Below are positions 42,980 to 53,406 of a stretch of 64,000 nucleotides of DNA, in pieces. Source of the DNA: Lachnospiraceae bacterium C6A11. Its GTDB lineage: Bacteria; Bacillota; Clostridia; Lachnospirales; Lachnospiraceae. A program made the translations under genes and the position numbers. Under the pieces are notes generated by a model. The model saw nothing but the letters and a program-made list of their open reading frames with translations. It had not been told where the DNA came from and did not search any database. How positions within the stretch are numbered: position 1 is the stretch's first letter; every line of letters starts with the position of its first letter. The stretch spans positions 62,001 to 126,000 of the forward strand of contig JNKY01000019.1 in NCBI GenBank assembly GCA_000702245.1, read 5' to 3'.

Positions 42980-45118
42980 ATGGAAGGAAGATATGCAGAC
43001 GTCATAATCGATATCTCGCATGAGAAGGTCGACAGGGTATTTCAGTACAGGATACCTGACGTGTTAAAGGGAAAAGTGAATATTGGAACGCCTGTTACGA
43101 TTCCTTTCGGACGCGGAAATACCAGAAGACAGGGCTATATAGTCGGCATATCGGACGAGGCTCAGTGGGAAGAAAGTAAGATCAAGGAAATACTTGAGGT
43201 TCCGGAGAAGCAGCTTTCCATAGAGAGCAGACTGATTGAGCTTGCCGGCTGGATGAAGGAGCATTACGGCTCAACCATGATAGCGGCTCTTAAGACTGTA
43301 ACTCCTGTAAAGGAGAAGGTTAAGAAAGTCAGCAGGAAGAAGACTGCAACTGAGGACGTGGAGAGTGTTGGCGAAGAGATGACAGGTGATGTGTCGGCAG
43401 AATCGTCAGTTGACGCACAGCAGTTGAGTGGAGCACAGCAGACTACAGAAATAATAGCCGGGAAGCCTGAAACAGAACATGAAGCGGATCAGTTTGAGCT
43501 TAACAGCGAACAGAAGGAAATAGTCGAGAACTTCTGCGATGATTTTGAAACAGGTGTCAGAGGGAAATACCTGCTTCACGGTGTTACCGGAAGCGGTAAG
43601 ACTGAGGTCTATATCGAGCTTGTGAAAGAGGTCGTAAGGTGCGGCAAGACAGCCATAGTACTGATACCCGAGATATCTCTTACACTTCAGACGGTTGAAA
43701 GATTTGAAGCTGCATTCGGAGACAGGATATCGATCATCAATTCCAGACTGAGTAAGGGTGAAAAATATACTGAGTTTGAGAGGGCAAGAAAAGGCGAGAC
43801 GGATCTTATAATAGGTCCGAGATCCGCACTCTTTGCACCATTTTCGAATCTCGGACTTATAATAATAGATGAAGAACATGATACGGCTTACAAGAGTGAA
43901 ACGACGCCGAAATATCATGCAAGAGAAACGGCAATGAAGCGTGCTGAACTTGAAGGAGCATCGGTAGTTCTCGGTTCGGCAACACCGTCCATAGAAAGCT
44001 ATTACAGAGCGCTTTCGGGTGAGTATAAGCTTTGGAGCCTTCCTGACAGAGTTATGGGAAGGGCGCTTGCGACAACGAGCATAGTAGATCTTAGAGAAGA
44101 ATTGAAGAGTGGTAACAGGAGCATAATATCAAGAGAGCTTGCAGCCAAGATGGAGCAGGCGTTTGATGCCGGTGAACAGGTTATGCTATTCATAAACCGG
44201 CGCGGCTACAGCAGCTTTGTTTCCTGCAGAAGCTGCGGACATGTTATAAAGTGTCCGAAATGTGATGTGACACTGGCACTGCACGGAAATCATAAACTTA
44301 TGTGTCATTACTGCGGTTATCAGGCTGAGATGCCGGATAAATGTCCTTCCTGCTCGTCTAAGCTGATCGGCGGTTATGGAACCGGAACCGAAAAGGTTGA
44401 AGCGGCAGTGAAGAGTATATTTCCGAATATCCGAACCCTTCGTATGGATAAGGACACGACCACGAGGAAGGATTCACACCAAAGGATAATTAACAGCTTT
44501 AAAAGGCATAAAGCGGACTGCCTGATAGGTACCCAGATGATAGTTAAGGGGCATGATTTCGGAAATGTCACAGTCGTCGGAATTGTACTGGCGGATCTGA
44601 GTCTCTTCGATAATGATTATACATCGGCTGAGAGGACCTTTGATCTTCTCACGCAGGCGGCAGGGCGCGCAGGCAGAGGTGATAAACCGGGTTACGTAGT
44701 GATCCAGACCTACCAGCCGGAGCATTATACTATAAGCTCAGCGGCACAGCAGGATTATAACAGCTTCTTTGGGCAGGAGATATCCTACAGAAGACTTATG
44801 AAATACCCGCCGGCGTCACATATGCTCGGTATTCTCATAACCTCAAAGGATGAAGAGCTTGCGGACAGATTGTCTGCTGAGGTGGCGGAGAAGGTTAGAG
44901 AGCTTCTGTCTGATGAGAAGGGTGCGGTCGTAACAGGACCGGGACCTGCATATATCGGAAGGATCAATGAAAGCTACAGAAGAGTAATCTATGCACGTGA
45001 TGAAAAATATGATAAACTTACCATGGTCATAGATAAGGTGGATGGTATTTTCGCAAAGCTGAGCAGTGAAACGGATGCGGAAATACAGTTCGATATGGAC
45101 CCTATGAATGTTGTATAG
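42980..45118 (+). CDS. priA: Primosomal helicase PriA
   Basis: A 3'-5' helicase that reloads replication at collapsed forks. The 712 residues include the N-terminal 3'-end-binding domain, Walker A G-V-T-G-S-G-K-T-E, D-E-E-H box, eight zinc cysteines (C-R-S-C-G-H, C-P-K-C-D, C-H-Y-C-G, C-P-S-C-S), and G-T-Q-M-I-V-K-G-H-D-F. About 60 acidic Ser/Gln-rich residues (about 112-172) are inserted before the helicase core. I start at ATG 42980 behind GGGAG; the longer frame begins inside the tandem repeat. Confidence 0.94.
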   Translation: MEGRYADVIIDISHEKVDRVFQYRIPDVLKGKVNIGTPVTIPFGRGNTRRQGYIVGISDEAQWEESKIKEILEVPEKQLSIESRLIELAGWMKEHYGSTMIAALKTVTPVKEKVKKVSRKKTATEDVESVGEEMTGDVSAESSVDAQQLSGAQQTTEIIAGKPETEHEADQFELNSEQKEIVENFCDDFETGVRGKYLLHGVTGSGKTEVYIELVKEVVRCGKTAIVLIPEISLTLQTVERFEAAFGDRISIINSRLSKGEKYTEFERARKGETDLIIGPRSALFAPFSNLGLIIIDEEHDTAYKSETTPKYHARETAMKRAELEGASVVLGSATPSIESYYRALSGEYKLWSLPDRVMGRALATTSIVDLREELKSGNRSIISRELAAKMEQAFDAGEQVMLFINRRGYSSFVSCRSCGHVIKCPKCDVTLALHGNHKLMCHYCGYQAEMPDKCPSCSSKLIGGYGTGTEKVEAAVKSIFPNIRTLRMDKDTTTRKDSHQRIINSFKRHKADCLIGTQMIVKGHDFGNVTVVGIVLADLSLFDNDYTSAERTFDLLTQAAGRAGRGDKPGYVVIQTYQPEHYTISSAAQQDYNSFFGQEISYRRLMKYPPASHMLGILITSKDEELADRLSAEVAEKVRELLSDEKGAVVTGPGPAYIGRINESYRRVIYARDEKYDKLTMVIDKVDGIFAKLSSETDAEIQFDMDPMNVV

Positions 45119-45211
45119 AAACTTATATGAAAGATAAATAATGAGAGAGACAGGCAACGTATAAGCTGTATTTGCCTGGGTGACAGATAGTTATTAAAAA
45201 GGAGCGGAAAG

Positions 45212-45763
45212 ATGGCTATAAGAAATATAAGAGTTGACGGAGACGATATACTTAGAAAGGTTTGCAAGCCTGTTACAAAGATGAACGAGAGGACACTCAC
45301 ACTGATCGATGATATGTTTGATACCATGTATGAGTCAAATGGTGTCGGACTTGCAGCGCCTCAGGTCGGAGTTCTCAAGAGAATAGTTGTTATTGATGTT
45401 ATGGATGACAATCCGCTCGTTCTGATCAATCCTGAGATCATCGAAGCTGACGGCGAGCAGATTGGTGAGGAAGGCTGCCTCAGTCTGCCTGGCCTTTCGG
45501 GAGAGGTAACCAGGCCGGCTCATGTTGTCTGCAAGGCTCTTAATGAAGATATGGAAGAGTTTACAGTAGAAGGAGAGGGGCTTCTGGCAAGATGTATCTG
45601 CCATGAGCTTGATCACCTTGACGGCAAGCTCTATAAGGACATCGTACACGAGGGAACACTTCACAGAGTTGATCTTCCGCCGGTTGATGATGAGGTGGAA
45701 AATGATGAAGATGCTGATGACGAAGCAGATGCAGAGCCAGATGCTGATTCTAAAGCTGAATAA
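45212..45763 (+). CDS. def: Peptide deformylase
   Basis: Removes the formyl group from new proteins. All three metal motifs are present: [18 protein letters not shown] and H-E-L-D-H-L-D-G. The 183 residues include a very acidic tail (about 150-183, Asp/Glu/Ala) beyond the usual end. fmt follows, so the formylation and deformylation enzymes are encoded together. Confidence 0.96.
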   Translation: MAIRNIRVDGDDILRKVCKPVTKMNERTLTLIDDMFDTMYESNGVGLAAPQVGVLKRIVVIDVMDDNPLVLINPEIIEADGEQIGEEGCLSLPGLSGEVTRPAHVVCKALNEDMEEFTVEGEGLLARCICHELDHLDGKLYKDIVHEGTLHRVDLPPVDDEVENDEDADDEADAEPDADSKAE

Positions 45764-45898
45764 AGTATCAGATAATGAATATATTATTTGAAGGTGGATG
45801 AGAAGTGATCTCGAAGATCATTCTGCATGATTATTCGTGAGTGACAATATGTATAGTGAATTAAGCACCGAAAGATGATATTAAGGGGATGACGATTC

Positions 45899-46846
45899 AT
45901 GGATAAGAAAGATATTAAGATTATATATATGGGTACGCCGGAGTTTGCTGTGGATCCTCTCGAAGCCATAGTGAAGGAAGGCTACAATGTTGCAGCATGC
46001 TTTACCCAGCCGGACAAAATGAAGGGCAGAAGCGGCAAGCCTGTTCCGTCGCCGGTTAAGGAATGTGCCGTGAAGTATGATATTCCTGTATTTCAGCCTG
46101 ACAGGCTCAGAAACAGCGAGAATGCTGAGATAATAAGAGAGATGGATCCGGATATGATAATTGTTGCGGCTTACGGTCAGATACTTCCGGAGGGAATACT
46201 GAATATTCCGAAATACGGCTGCATCAATATTCACGCTTCGCTGCTTCCAAAATACAGAGGTGCGGCGCCTATCGAGTGGTGCGTTATAAACGGCGAGAAG
46301 GAGACCGGCGTAACGACCATGTTTATGGCGAAGGGGCTTGATACAGGAGACATGATCGAGAAGGCTGTAACCGAGATCGGTGAGAGTGAGACAGCTGAGG
46401 AGCTGAGAGCACGCCTTACGGTTATGGGTGCCGAGCTTATAATAAGTACGATGGATAAGATCCTTTCGGGTAAATATACCAGAACACCTCAGAATGATGA
46501 AGAGTCTAATTACGCAGTGATGCTGAAGAAGGAGATGGGCCAGATCGACTGGAGCCTCCCAGCAATAAATATAGACAGACTTGTGAGAGGTCTGAGGCCT
46601 TGGCCGACTGCATTTACAACATTTCAGGGAAAGAGCCTGAAGATATTTAAGGCTGCAGTTTTGGAGGATGATACCGATGCTGCTCCGGGAGAGGTCATTG
46701 TAAGGACCAAGAAGGACTTCACGGTTAAGTGTGGAAGCGGCGCTCTGAAGATACTTTCGGTTCAGCCGGAGGGCAAGAAAGAGATGGACTCAGTCGCATT
46801 TCTTAATGGGAATAAGGTCGAGGCCGGAATGAAACTCGGAGAATAA
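45899..46846 (+). CDS. fmt: Methionyl-tRNA formyltransferase
   Basis: Formylates initiator Met-tRNA with 10-formyl-THF. The 315 residues show M-G-T-P-E-F-A-V, the catalytic H-A-S-L-L-P-K-Y-R-G-A-A-P-I and G-V-T-T-M-F-M-A-K-G-L-D-T-G-D. An AAGGGGA site lies 11 bases before the ATG. The 135-base gap after def carries a TGATC-TCGA-style hairpin but no clear terminator, so cotranscription is likely. Confidence 0.96.
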   Translation: MDKKDIKIIYMGTPEFAVDPLEAIVKEGYNVAACFTQPDKMKGRSGKPVPSPVKECAVKYDIPVFQPDRLRNSENAEIIREMDPDMIIVAAYGQILPEGILNIPKYGCINIHASLLPKYRGAAPIEWCVINGEKETGVTTMFMAKGLDTGDMIEKAVTEIGESETAEELRARLTVMGAELIISTMDKILSGKYTRTPQNDEESNYAVMLKKEMGQIDWSLPAINIDRLVRGLRPWPTAFTTFQGKSLKIFKAAVLEDDTDAAPGEVIVRTKKDFTVKCGSGALKILSVQPEGKKEMDSVAFLNGNKVEAGMKLGE

Positions 46847-46873
46847 AGTGCTCCGTGACTGATCAGAATATAG

Positions 46874-46925
46874 TTAATGACATGATGCCAGAATAGGGAG
46901 TATTTTGGCGAGTCATGTTATTGAA
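46874..46925 (+). repeat. Imperfect hairpin between fmt and rsmB
   Basis: Nested short stems ACATGA/TCATGT, GCCA/TGGC and AATA/TATT in one stack with bulges. It ends just before the ribosome site region of rsmB. Confidence 0.45.
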
Positions 46926-46945
46926 TGAGATGAAGGATTAAACAA

Positions 46946-48361
46946 GTGAGTAGTAACAGATCGGATAACAACAGAAAAGTAGTGATAGATATCCTTCTGG
47001 ATATGGAGCAGCAGCGCACCTTTTTGGGCGATGCTCTGGATAAGGCGCTCCGCAAGATGCAGTTTGCTGATAAGAAGGATAGAAGCTTTATCACGAGAGA
47101 AGCGGAGGGTATAAGTGAATACCTTCTTTCTCTTGATAAGATCATCGGAGGCTTCTCGAAAACTCCGGTCAAAAAGCTTAGACCGATCATCAGAAATATA
47201 CTACGTCTTGGCATATATGAGATGCTTTTCATGGATTCTGTACCATCAAGAGCAACCATCAATGAGTGCGTAAATATGACCAAGGCTCACAATATGATGA
47301 AGCTTTCGGGCTTTGTTAATGCTGTTCTCAGAAGTGTAGACAGAAAGCTTACAGAAGAGGACTACTACAAAGTTGAATCGACGCAGGAGTCGAATGAGAA
47401 TACAACTTGTGATGCAATGATCAGTAATGAACTACTGGTTGAAAAAGAACTCATAAGATTGGAAAGGATCGCAAAGGTATTTGGTTTTAAGACTCTTTCA
47501 GAAAAGTATTCCGCTCCGGAATGGCTGGTAAGTAAGCTCAGCAGTATCTATGGAGAAGAGAAAACTGAGAAGATACTGTCAGCCTCTTTTACGAGAAAGA
47601 AGCTGACTATCAGATATAACAGAACTCTGACAACAAAAGAAGAGTTAAGGGATAAGCTTACCGAGAAAGGTATAGCGGTTTCGGATGGAAAATACAGTGA
47701 TTCTGCGCTGCAGATCAGTGATATAGATTTTGTTAGAAGGCTTCCCGGATATAAGGAGGGGCTTTTTTCGGTTCAGGCAGAAAGCTCGATGCGAGCTGTT
47801 GAAGCCCTTGAGATTAAGGAGGGTATGAAGGTCATTGACCTCTGCGCAGCTCCGGGAGGTAAGAGTCTTTATACAGCCGAGCTTCTAGGAGGTACCGGAG
47901 AGGTTGTTTCAAGAGATATCTCCGATGATAAGATAGAAAAGATAAGTGATAATATGACCAGACTCAGACTGGCAAATATGAAGGTAGAAAAGGCGGACGC
48001 CACAGTATTTGATGAGAAACTGAGTGGCAGTTTCGACATCGTCATCGCCGATGTTCCGTGCTCCGGTCTGGGTGTCATGGGCAGAAAGAGCGATATCAAA
48101 TACAGACTCAAGCCGGAAGATATTGCCTCGCTTTCAGAGCTTTCACGCAGTATCCTCACAAATGCCGTCCGTTACGTTAAGCCGGGCGGAAAGCTTCTTT
48201 TCTCAACCTGCACCATCCTCCCTGAGGAGAATGAGGAGAATGCTCGATGGCTGCTGGATGAGTTCAAGGGTGATATGTCAATAGAATCTCAGAATCATTT
48301 CGTTCAGGGACTCGATTATACAGACGGCTTCTATTTTTCAATCTTTCGTAAAAATGATTAA
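46946..48361 (+). CDS. rsmB: 16S rRNA cytosine-967 C5-methyltransferase
   Basis: A 471-residue two-part enzyme: an N-terminal NusB-like RNA-binding domain (about 1-140, with F-I-T-R-E-A-E-G and V-P-S-R-A-T-I-N-E-C-V) and a SAM methyltransferase domain with C-A-A-P-G-G-K-S, A-D-V-P-C-S-G-L-G (catalytic Cys) and F-S-T-C-T-I-L-P-E-E-N-E. The start is GTG with AAGGA upstream; no nearer ATG fits. Confidence 0.94.
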   Translation: MSSNRSDNNRKVVIDILLDMEQQRTFLGDALDKALRKMQFADKKDRSFITREAEGISEYLLSLDKIIGGFSKTPVKKLRPIIRNILRLGIYEMLFMDSVPSRATINECVNMTKAHNMMKLSGFVNAVLRSVDRKLTEEDYYKVESTQESNENTTCDAMISNELLVEKELIRLERIAKVFGFKTLSEKYSAPEWLVSKLSSIYGEEKTEKILSASFTRKKLTIRYNRTLTTKEELRDKLTEKGIAVSDGKYSDSALQISDIDFVRRLPGYKEGLFSVQAESSMRAVEALEIKEGMKVIDLCAAPGGKSLYTAELLGGTGEVVSRDISDDKIEKISDNMTRLRLANMKVEKADATVFDEKLSGSFDIVIADVPCSGLGVMGRKSDIKYRLKPEDIASLSELSRSILTNAVRYVKPGGKLLFSTCTILPEENEENARWLLDEFKGDMSIESQNHFVQGLDYTDGFYFSIFRKND

Positions 48362-48404
48362 TCAATAATTTACAATTCCGTCCGATAAATTAGTAGGTGA
48401 AATA

Positions 48405-49424
48405 ATGGACATACCATCAATGACGTTATCCGAATTAACTGAATATATTAAGCAGAAAGGCTACCCGGCCTTCCGCGCGAAGCAGATCTACGAATGGCTC
48501 CACAAGAAGCAGACCTTCGACACCTCCGAGATGAGCAATCTTCCGGAAAACATGCGTAAGGATATAGCTGCGGAGATTCCGGTTATAACCGAGGAGACTC
48601 ATCTGGTTTCGAAGAAGGACGGAAGCATAAAGTTTCTTATGAAAATGCCTGACGGCCAGATGATCGAAACTGTATTTATGAGATACCATCATGGAAACTC
48701 GGTATGCATATCTTCGCAGGCAGGCTGCAGGATGGGCTGCAGGTTCTGTGCGTCAACTATAGGAGGTCTGGTCAGAAACCTTGAGCCTTCCGAGATGCTT
48801 TATCAGATATATCATGCCATCAGAAGCACCGGAGAGCGCGTATCAAATATAGTCGTTATGGGTACCGGTGAACCGCTCGATAATTACGATAATCTGATAA
48901 GATTCCTTGATCTTATTACCGATGAGAACGGCTATAACATAAGCGAGAGAAATATAACTGTATCCAGCTGCGGGCTGGTGCCGATGATAAAGAAGCTGGC
49001 TGACGAGAAGAGGACGATAACCTTTGCGTTATCACTTCATGCAACGACTGACGAGGAGAGGAAGGCACTTATGCCTGTGGCGGAGAGATACAGCCTTTCG
49101 GAGACTCTTGATGCATGCAGGTATTATTTTGACGTGACCGGTAGAAGACTGACCTTTGAGTACAGTCTGGTACGTGGTGTGAACGACAGTGAGGATCATG
49201 CTAGGCGTCTGGCAGCCCTTATTAAGGGTCTGAACGCCCATGTGAATCTCATTCCGGTCAACCCCGTAGAAGAACGCAAATACAAGGCTACAGAGGCCGA
49301 CAGGGTCGAGCTTTTTAAAAATATACTTGAAAAATACCGAATTAATGTTACTATTAGGAGAGGTATGGGCAGCGATATCGATGCTGCCTGCGGACAGCTT
49401 AGAAGAAAATATTCTAACAGATAA
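48405..49424 (+). CDS. rlmN: 23S rRNA/tRNA adenine C2-methyltransferase RlmN
   Basis: Radical SAM enzyme that methylates A2503 of 23S rRNA and A37 of some tRNAs. The SAM-cluster motif is C-R-M-G-C-R-F-C; M-G-T-G-E-P and S-L-H-A-T-T-D-E-E-R follow. The C-terminal end I-R-R-G-M-G-S-D-I-D-A-A-C-G-Q-L carries the cysteine that holds the RNA intermediate. The length of 339 residues is normal. Confidence 0.96.
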   Translation: MDIPSMTLSELTEYIKQKGYPAFRAKQIYEWLHKKQTFDTSEMSNLPENMRKDIAAEIPVITEETHLVSKKDGSIKFLMKMPDGQMIETVFMRYHHGNSVCISSQAGCRMGCRFCASTIGGLVRNLEPSEMLYQIYHAIRSTGERVSNIVVMGTGEPLDNYDNLIRFLDLITDENGYNISERNITVSSCGLVPMIKKLADEKRTITFALSLHATTDEERKALMPVAERYSLSETLDACRYYFDVTGRRLTFEYSLVRGVNDSEDHARRLAALIKGLNAHVNLIPVNPVEERKYKATEADRVELFKNILEKYRINVTIRRGMGSDIDAACGQLRRKYSNR

Positions 49425-49441
49425 CAGGCAAGGAGTTTTTG

Positions 49442-50161
49442 ATGACATCATTCGGAAAAACTGACACCGGCCTTAAGAGGAGCAGTAATCAGGATAGTAT
49501 TTATCTGTCGGATTCTCCGGTTGGGCCGTTACCTAATCTTTATATTGTTGCCGACGGCATGGGCGGCCATGCGGCAGGTGACTTTGCCTCACAATATGCG
49601 ATACGACTTGTGGTTGACTTCATAAAAAGGTCTACCGTTAAAAATCCGATATCTCTTCTGAAGAGAGCATTTATATATGCAAGCAATGAGGTATATAAGG
49701 AAGCGGAAAAAGATAAATATAAAAATGGTATGGGGACGACTATGGTTGCAGCGGTTGTGATCGGGTCTGAACTATATGTCGGAAATATTGGCGACAGCAG
49801 GCTGTATGTTATTGATGATGATATACAGCAGATCACGATGGATCATTCTCTTGTTGAAGAGCTTATCAGAAACGGACAGTTAGACAGGAACAAGGGCAGG
49901 AATCATCCTGAGAAAAATATCATTACGAGAGCCATGGGTTCAAGAGACGAAGCCATGCCGGACTTCTTCCAGATCACACTGAAGGAGAACAGCCGTATAC
50001 TTCTGTGTTCGGACGGTCTCTCAAATATGGTAGAGGATGATGAGATTCGTGACATCGTGAGTGATGATAACGATCTTGAGCGAGTGGTTGAATATCTGAT
50101 AAGCAGAGCGAACTACTACGGCGGAAACGACAATATTTCCGTTGTTGTTGTGTCTAATTAG
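49442..50161 (+). CDS. prpC: PP2C-type Ser/Thr phosphatase
   Basis: Reverses phosphorylation by the kinase encoded next. The 239 residues hold the metal motifs N-Q-D-S, V-A-D-G-M-G-G-H, G-D-S-R-L-Y and G-N-D-N-I-S-V-V-V. The start ATG 49442 sits behind AAGGAG. The kinase gene starts 14 bases after the stop, the standard phosphatase-kinase pair of Firmicutes that controls wall growth and translation factors. Confidence 0.95.
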   Translation: MTSFGKTDTGLKRSSNQDSIYLSDSPVGPLPNLYIVADGMGGHAAGDFASQYAIRLVVDFIKRSTVKNPISLLKRAFIYASNEVYKEAEKDKYKNGMGTTMVAAVVIGSELYVGNIGDSRLYVIDDDIQQITMDHSLVEELIRNGQLDRNKGRNHPEKNIITRAMGSRDEAMPDFFQITLKENSRILLCSDGLSNMVEDDEIRDIVSDDNDLERVVEYLISRANYYGGNDNISVVVVSN

Positions 50162-50175
50162 CGAGGAGTGTAAAA

Positions 50176-52515
50176 ATGCTAAATCCGGGATTAATTCTTG
50201 ATGATAGATATGAAATAGTTGAGGTTGTGGGTACGGGCGGAATGTCCACCGTATACAAGGCGAAGGACCTGAGACTGCAGAGATGCGTAGCTCTTAAGGT
50301 TCTGAAGTCTGAGTTCAGTAATGATATGAATTTTGTTTCAAAGTTCAGGGTTGAGGCTCAGGCATCTGCAGCGCTTTCACATCCTAATATTGTAAATGTA
50401 TATGATGTATGCGAGGACGATGGAAAGTATTTTATCGTCATGGAGCTTGTTGAGGGTATAACTCTCAAGGATTTCATCAGACAGAAGGGCAGACTTGATA
50501 TGAATACTGCTATCGATTTTTCGATACAGATCGCTTCAGGTCTTGCTGCTGCGCATGAAAACCATGTTATCCACAGGGATATCAAGCCGCAGAATATAAT
50601 CGTAGGAAGTAACGGCGCCCTTAAGGTTACGGATTTCGGTATTGCCAAGGCTGCTACTTCAAATACAATGTCCACAACAAATATGGGCAGCGTCCATTAC
50701 ATTTCACCTGAGCAGGCAAGAGGCGGCTACAGTGATGAGAGAAGTGATATTTATTCACTTGGTATCACAATGTATGAGATGGTTACGGGCCGTGTTCCTT
50801 TTGAAGGAGATACAAACGTTTCCATCGCACTTATGCATATTCAGAACGAGATAATACCGCCGACAAGGCTTTATCCGGATATTTATTCAAGCCTTGAGAA
50901 GGTTATCATGAAGGCTGTACAGAAGAAGCCTGAAAGAAGATATCTTACGGCAAATGCACTTATCGCAGATCTTAACAGAGTAAAGAATAATCCTAATATA
51001 GATATAATAGTTGCACCTTCGGTTGTTACAAATTCTCCGACAAGAGAGTTTACGGAGAATGATATCCAGGCAATCAAGAGAGAGAGCGGACTGAAGAATG
51101 TTGAGAATGTTCCGCAGTATACGGGCGCAGCGCAACCTTATGCAGGCCAGCAGGTTCAGTCATCTGTACCGCAGGTCAACAGGGCAAGGCTTGACCAGCT
51201 TATGCAGGAGGAGGATGATTCGCTTTATGATGTTCCTGAAACTCCTGTAAAGAAGAAGGGTATCAAGAAGGTCGAGGATGACTATGATGAGTATCCTGAA
51301 GAGAGACAGGAGAGATATGAGGAGCCTGAGGAAGACGACGATGATGCTGTAGATCCAAAGCTTGAGAAGGTTGTTATGATAGCCGGAATTGCAGCGGCAG
51401 TTATTATTGCAGTTATCCTTTTTATACTTCTCGGAAATGTTCTCGGATGGTTCAAGTTCGGCAAGGGCAGTGACGAGAAGACAACAGCTAAGCCGACAAC
51501 AACTACGACTGAAGCCGTTTCAACAGAAAATACAGGTGATTCAAGCACTACAGAGACAACCTCTGAGACCACCAGTGAAACAACTGAGCAGAAGACAAAG
51601 AAGATGATCAATGTTGAAGGTCTTAGTGAGAGTGCTGCAAAGAGTCAGCTTGAGAAGGCAGGCTTTACAAATGTCAGAGTTGACAAAGTAAATGATGATA
51701 ATGTTCCTGAAAACTATGTAATTAAGCAGAGTGTGGCAGAGGCTGAGGTAATTGAGATTGACAGAGAAATCGTTATCACTGTAAGTCTTGGAGCTGCTGA
51801 GCTGCCTGTTCCGAATGTTGCAGGCAAGTCTGTAGAAGAGGCTGACAGCATGATCTCTGAGGCGGGCTTCAATGTTACACACGGCTATGAGCTTTCAGAA
51901 ACTGTAGAGAAGAACTATGTAATCAGAACTGATCCTGAAGCAGGTGTTATGGCTGCATCGGGCAGTACGATTAAGATAATAGTAAGTAACGGCCCTAAGG
52001 AGGTTCAGGTTCCGGATGTCAAGAACCTGACAGAGGAGGCAGCCGTAAGTACTATCGAATCACTTAAGCTTGCTGTGGGCGAGGTTAAGCGTGAGCCTAG
52101 TGATACGGTTCCGGAGGGCAGGATCATAAGCCAGACTATCGATCCATCCGCAAGCGTTCCTGAGGGAACGCCGATCGGCTTCACTGTAAGTACGGGAAGA
52201 GCTGTTAAGACCTTCTCGGCAACAGTAAGCGGCGAGATCACTCCTTATGACGGCGGTACTGTAAGCAAGTATATCCAGGAGTCAGGTGGATCCATCCATA
52301 TCGTAGTTTCCTTCGATGATGGTAAGGAAAAGCATACGATAGTTGACCAGGATCTTAATGCAGGTTCATTCCCATTCAATGTAAATCAGACATTCACCGG
52401 TCTTGAGGGAAATGAAGGAAGTGTACTCATCATAATCAATGATCAGGCAGGTAATGAGATCACAAGTATGTTCGACGTTGATAAGGTTAGAAACGTAACA
52501 TACACTGCCGAATAA
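50176..52515 (+). CDS. prkC: PASTA-domain Ser/Thr kinase
   Basis: A 779-residue transmembrane kinase. Kinase domain (about 10-275): glycine loop G-T-G-G-M-S, V-A-L-K-V-L-K, H-R-D-I-K-P-Q-N, D-F-G and G-S-V-H-Y-I-S-P-E-Q-A. An acidic juxtamembrane linker precedes a span at about 401-425, then a Thr-rich stalk and three PASTA repeats (about 475-675) that sense muropeptides or lipid II. A C-terminal beta domain of about 100 residues follows the last PASTA. It pairs with prpC just upstream. Confidence 0.96.
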   Translation: MLNPGLILDDRYEIVEVVGTGGMSTVYKAKDLRLQRCVALKVLKSEFSNDMNFVSKFRVEAQASAALSHPNIVNVYDVCEDDGKYFIVMELVEGITLKDFIRQKGRLDMNTAIDFSIQIASGLAAAHENHVIHRDIKPQNIIVGSNGALKVTDFGIAKAATSNTMSTTNMGSVHYISPEQARGGYSDERSDIYSLGITMYEMVTGRVPFEGDTNVSIALMHIQNEIIPPTRLYPDIYSSLEKVIMKAVQKKPERRYLTANALIADLNRVKNNPNIDIIVAPSVVTNSPTREFTENDIQAIKRESGLKNVENVPQYTGAAQPYAGQQVQSSVPQVNRARLDQLMQEEDDSLYDVPETPVKKKGIKKVEDDYDEYPEERQERYEEPEEDDDDAVDPKLEKVVMIAGIAAAVIIAVILFILLGNVLGWFKFGKGSDEKTTAKPTTTTTEAVSTENTGDSSTTETTSETTSETTEQKTKKMINVEGLSESAAKSQLEKAGFTNVRVDKVNDDNVPENYVIKQSVAEAEVIEIDREIVITVSLGAAELPVPNVAGKSVEEADSMISEAGFNVTHGYELSETVEKNYVIRTDPEAGVMAASGSTIKIIVSNGPKEVQVPDVKNLTEEAAVSTIESLKLAVGEVKREPSDTVPEGRIISQTIDPSASVPEGTPIGFTVSTGRAVKTFSATVSGEITPYDGGTVSKYIQESGGSIHIVVSFDDGKEKHTIVDQDLNAGSFPFNVNQTFTGLEGNEGSVLIIINDQAGNEITSMFDVDKVRNVTYTAE

Positions 52516-52527
52516 AGGAAAGAGTAT

Positions 52528-53406
52528 TTGAAAGGCAAAATATTAAAGGGTATCGGCGGCTTCTATTACGTGGCCGCCGATAATAACAAAATATATGAAT
52601 GCAAGGCTAAAGGAATCTTCCGCAATATGAAGCTTAAGCCGCTCGTGGGCGATGACTGCGAGATCAGTATTCTCGATGAGGAAAAGCTCCTCGGAAATAT
52701 TGATGCAATTTATGACAGAAAGAATGAACTTATCCGCCCGGCGGCTGCAAATGCTGACCAGGCGGTTATAATTTTCGCGCTTTCCAAGCCGCGCCCGAGC
52801 ACGAATCTTCTGGACAGGTTCCTGATACTTATGGACCTTCAGCATGTGAAGACTATCATCTGTTTCAATAAAGAGGATATTGCGGGTGATGACGAGCTGG
52901 AGACTCTTAGGGAAATGTACAGCTCGGCGGGTTATCAGGTGCTTTCAGCCTCGGTCAAGGAGGGGAAAGGGATAGATGAGTTCAGGGATGTGATAAAGGG
53001 TAAGACATCCATACTTGCGGGACCTTCGGGAGTCGGCAAGTCATCGATGATAAATACGCTCATCCCTGATGCGGGAGCCGAAACAGGAGACCTCAGTGAG
53101 AAGATAGCGAGAGGCAAGAATACCACAAGGCATTCGGAGCTGCTCAAGGTTGATGAGGATACCTTCATCATGGATACGCCGGGCTTTTCTTCGCTCATAG
53201 TGCCGGACATCGGGAAGGATGAACTTAGGCTGTATTATCCTGAGATAGCGAAGTTTGAGGGACATTGCAGGTTCGATGGATGCAATCATATAAATGAACC
53301 GGACTGCGCGGTAAAGGCTGCTGTGGCTTCCGGGGAGATAAATGAAACAAGATATGAGAATTATAAGCTGATATATAATGAGCTGGCAGCGAGGAGGAAA
53401 TGGTAA
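52528..53406 (+). CDS. rsgA: Ribosome small-subunit GTPase RsgA
   Basis: Circularly permuted GTPase that checks late 30S assembly. The 292 residues comprise an OB fold, then G-motifs in permuted order (F-N-K-E-D near 115, G-P-S-G-V-G-K-S-S near 165, D-T-P-G-F near 215) and a zinc site C-R-F-D-G-C-N-H...C. The start is TTG at 52528, 12 bases after prkC; no ATG fits. Its stop shares a base with the rpe start. Confidence 0.94.
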   Translation: MKGKILKGIGGFYYVAADNNKIYECKAKGIFRNMKLKPLVGDDCEISILDEEKLLGNIDAIYDRKNELIRPAAANADQAVIIFALSKPRPSTNLLDRFLILMDLQHVKTIICFNKEDIAGDDELETLREMYSSAGYQVLSASVKEGKGIDEFRDVIKGKTSILAGPSGVGKSSMINTLIPDAGAETGDLSEKIARGKNTTRHSELLKVDEDTFIMDTPGFSSLIVPDIGKDELRLYYPEIAKFEGHCRFDGCNHINEPDCAVKAAVASGEINETRYENYKLIYNELAARRKW

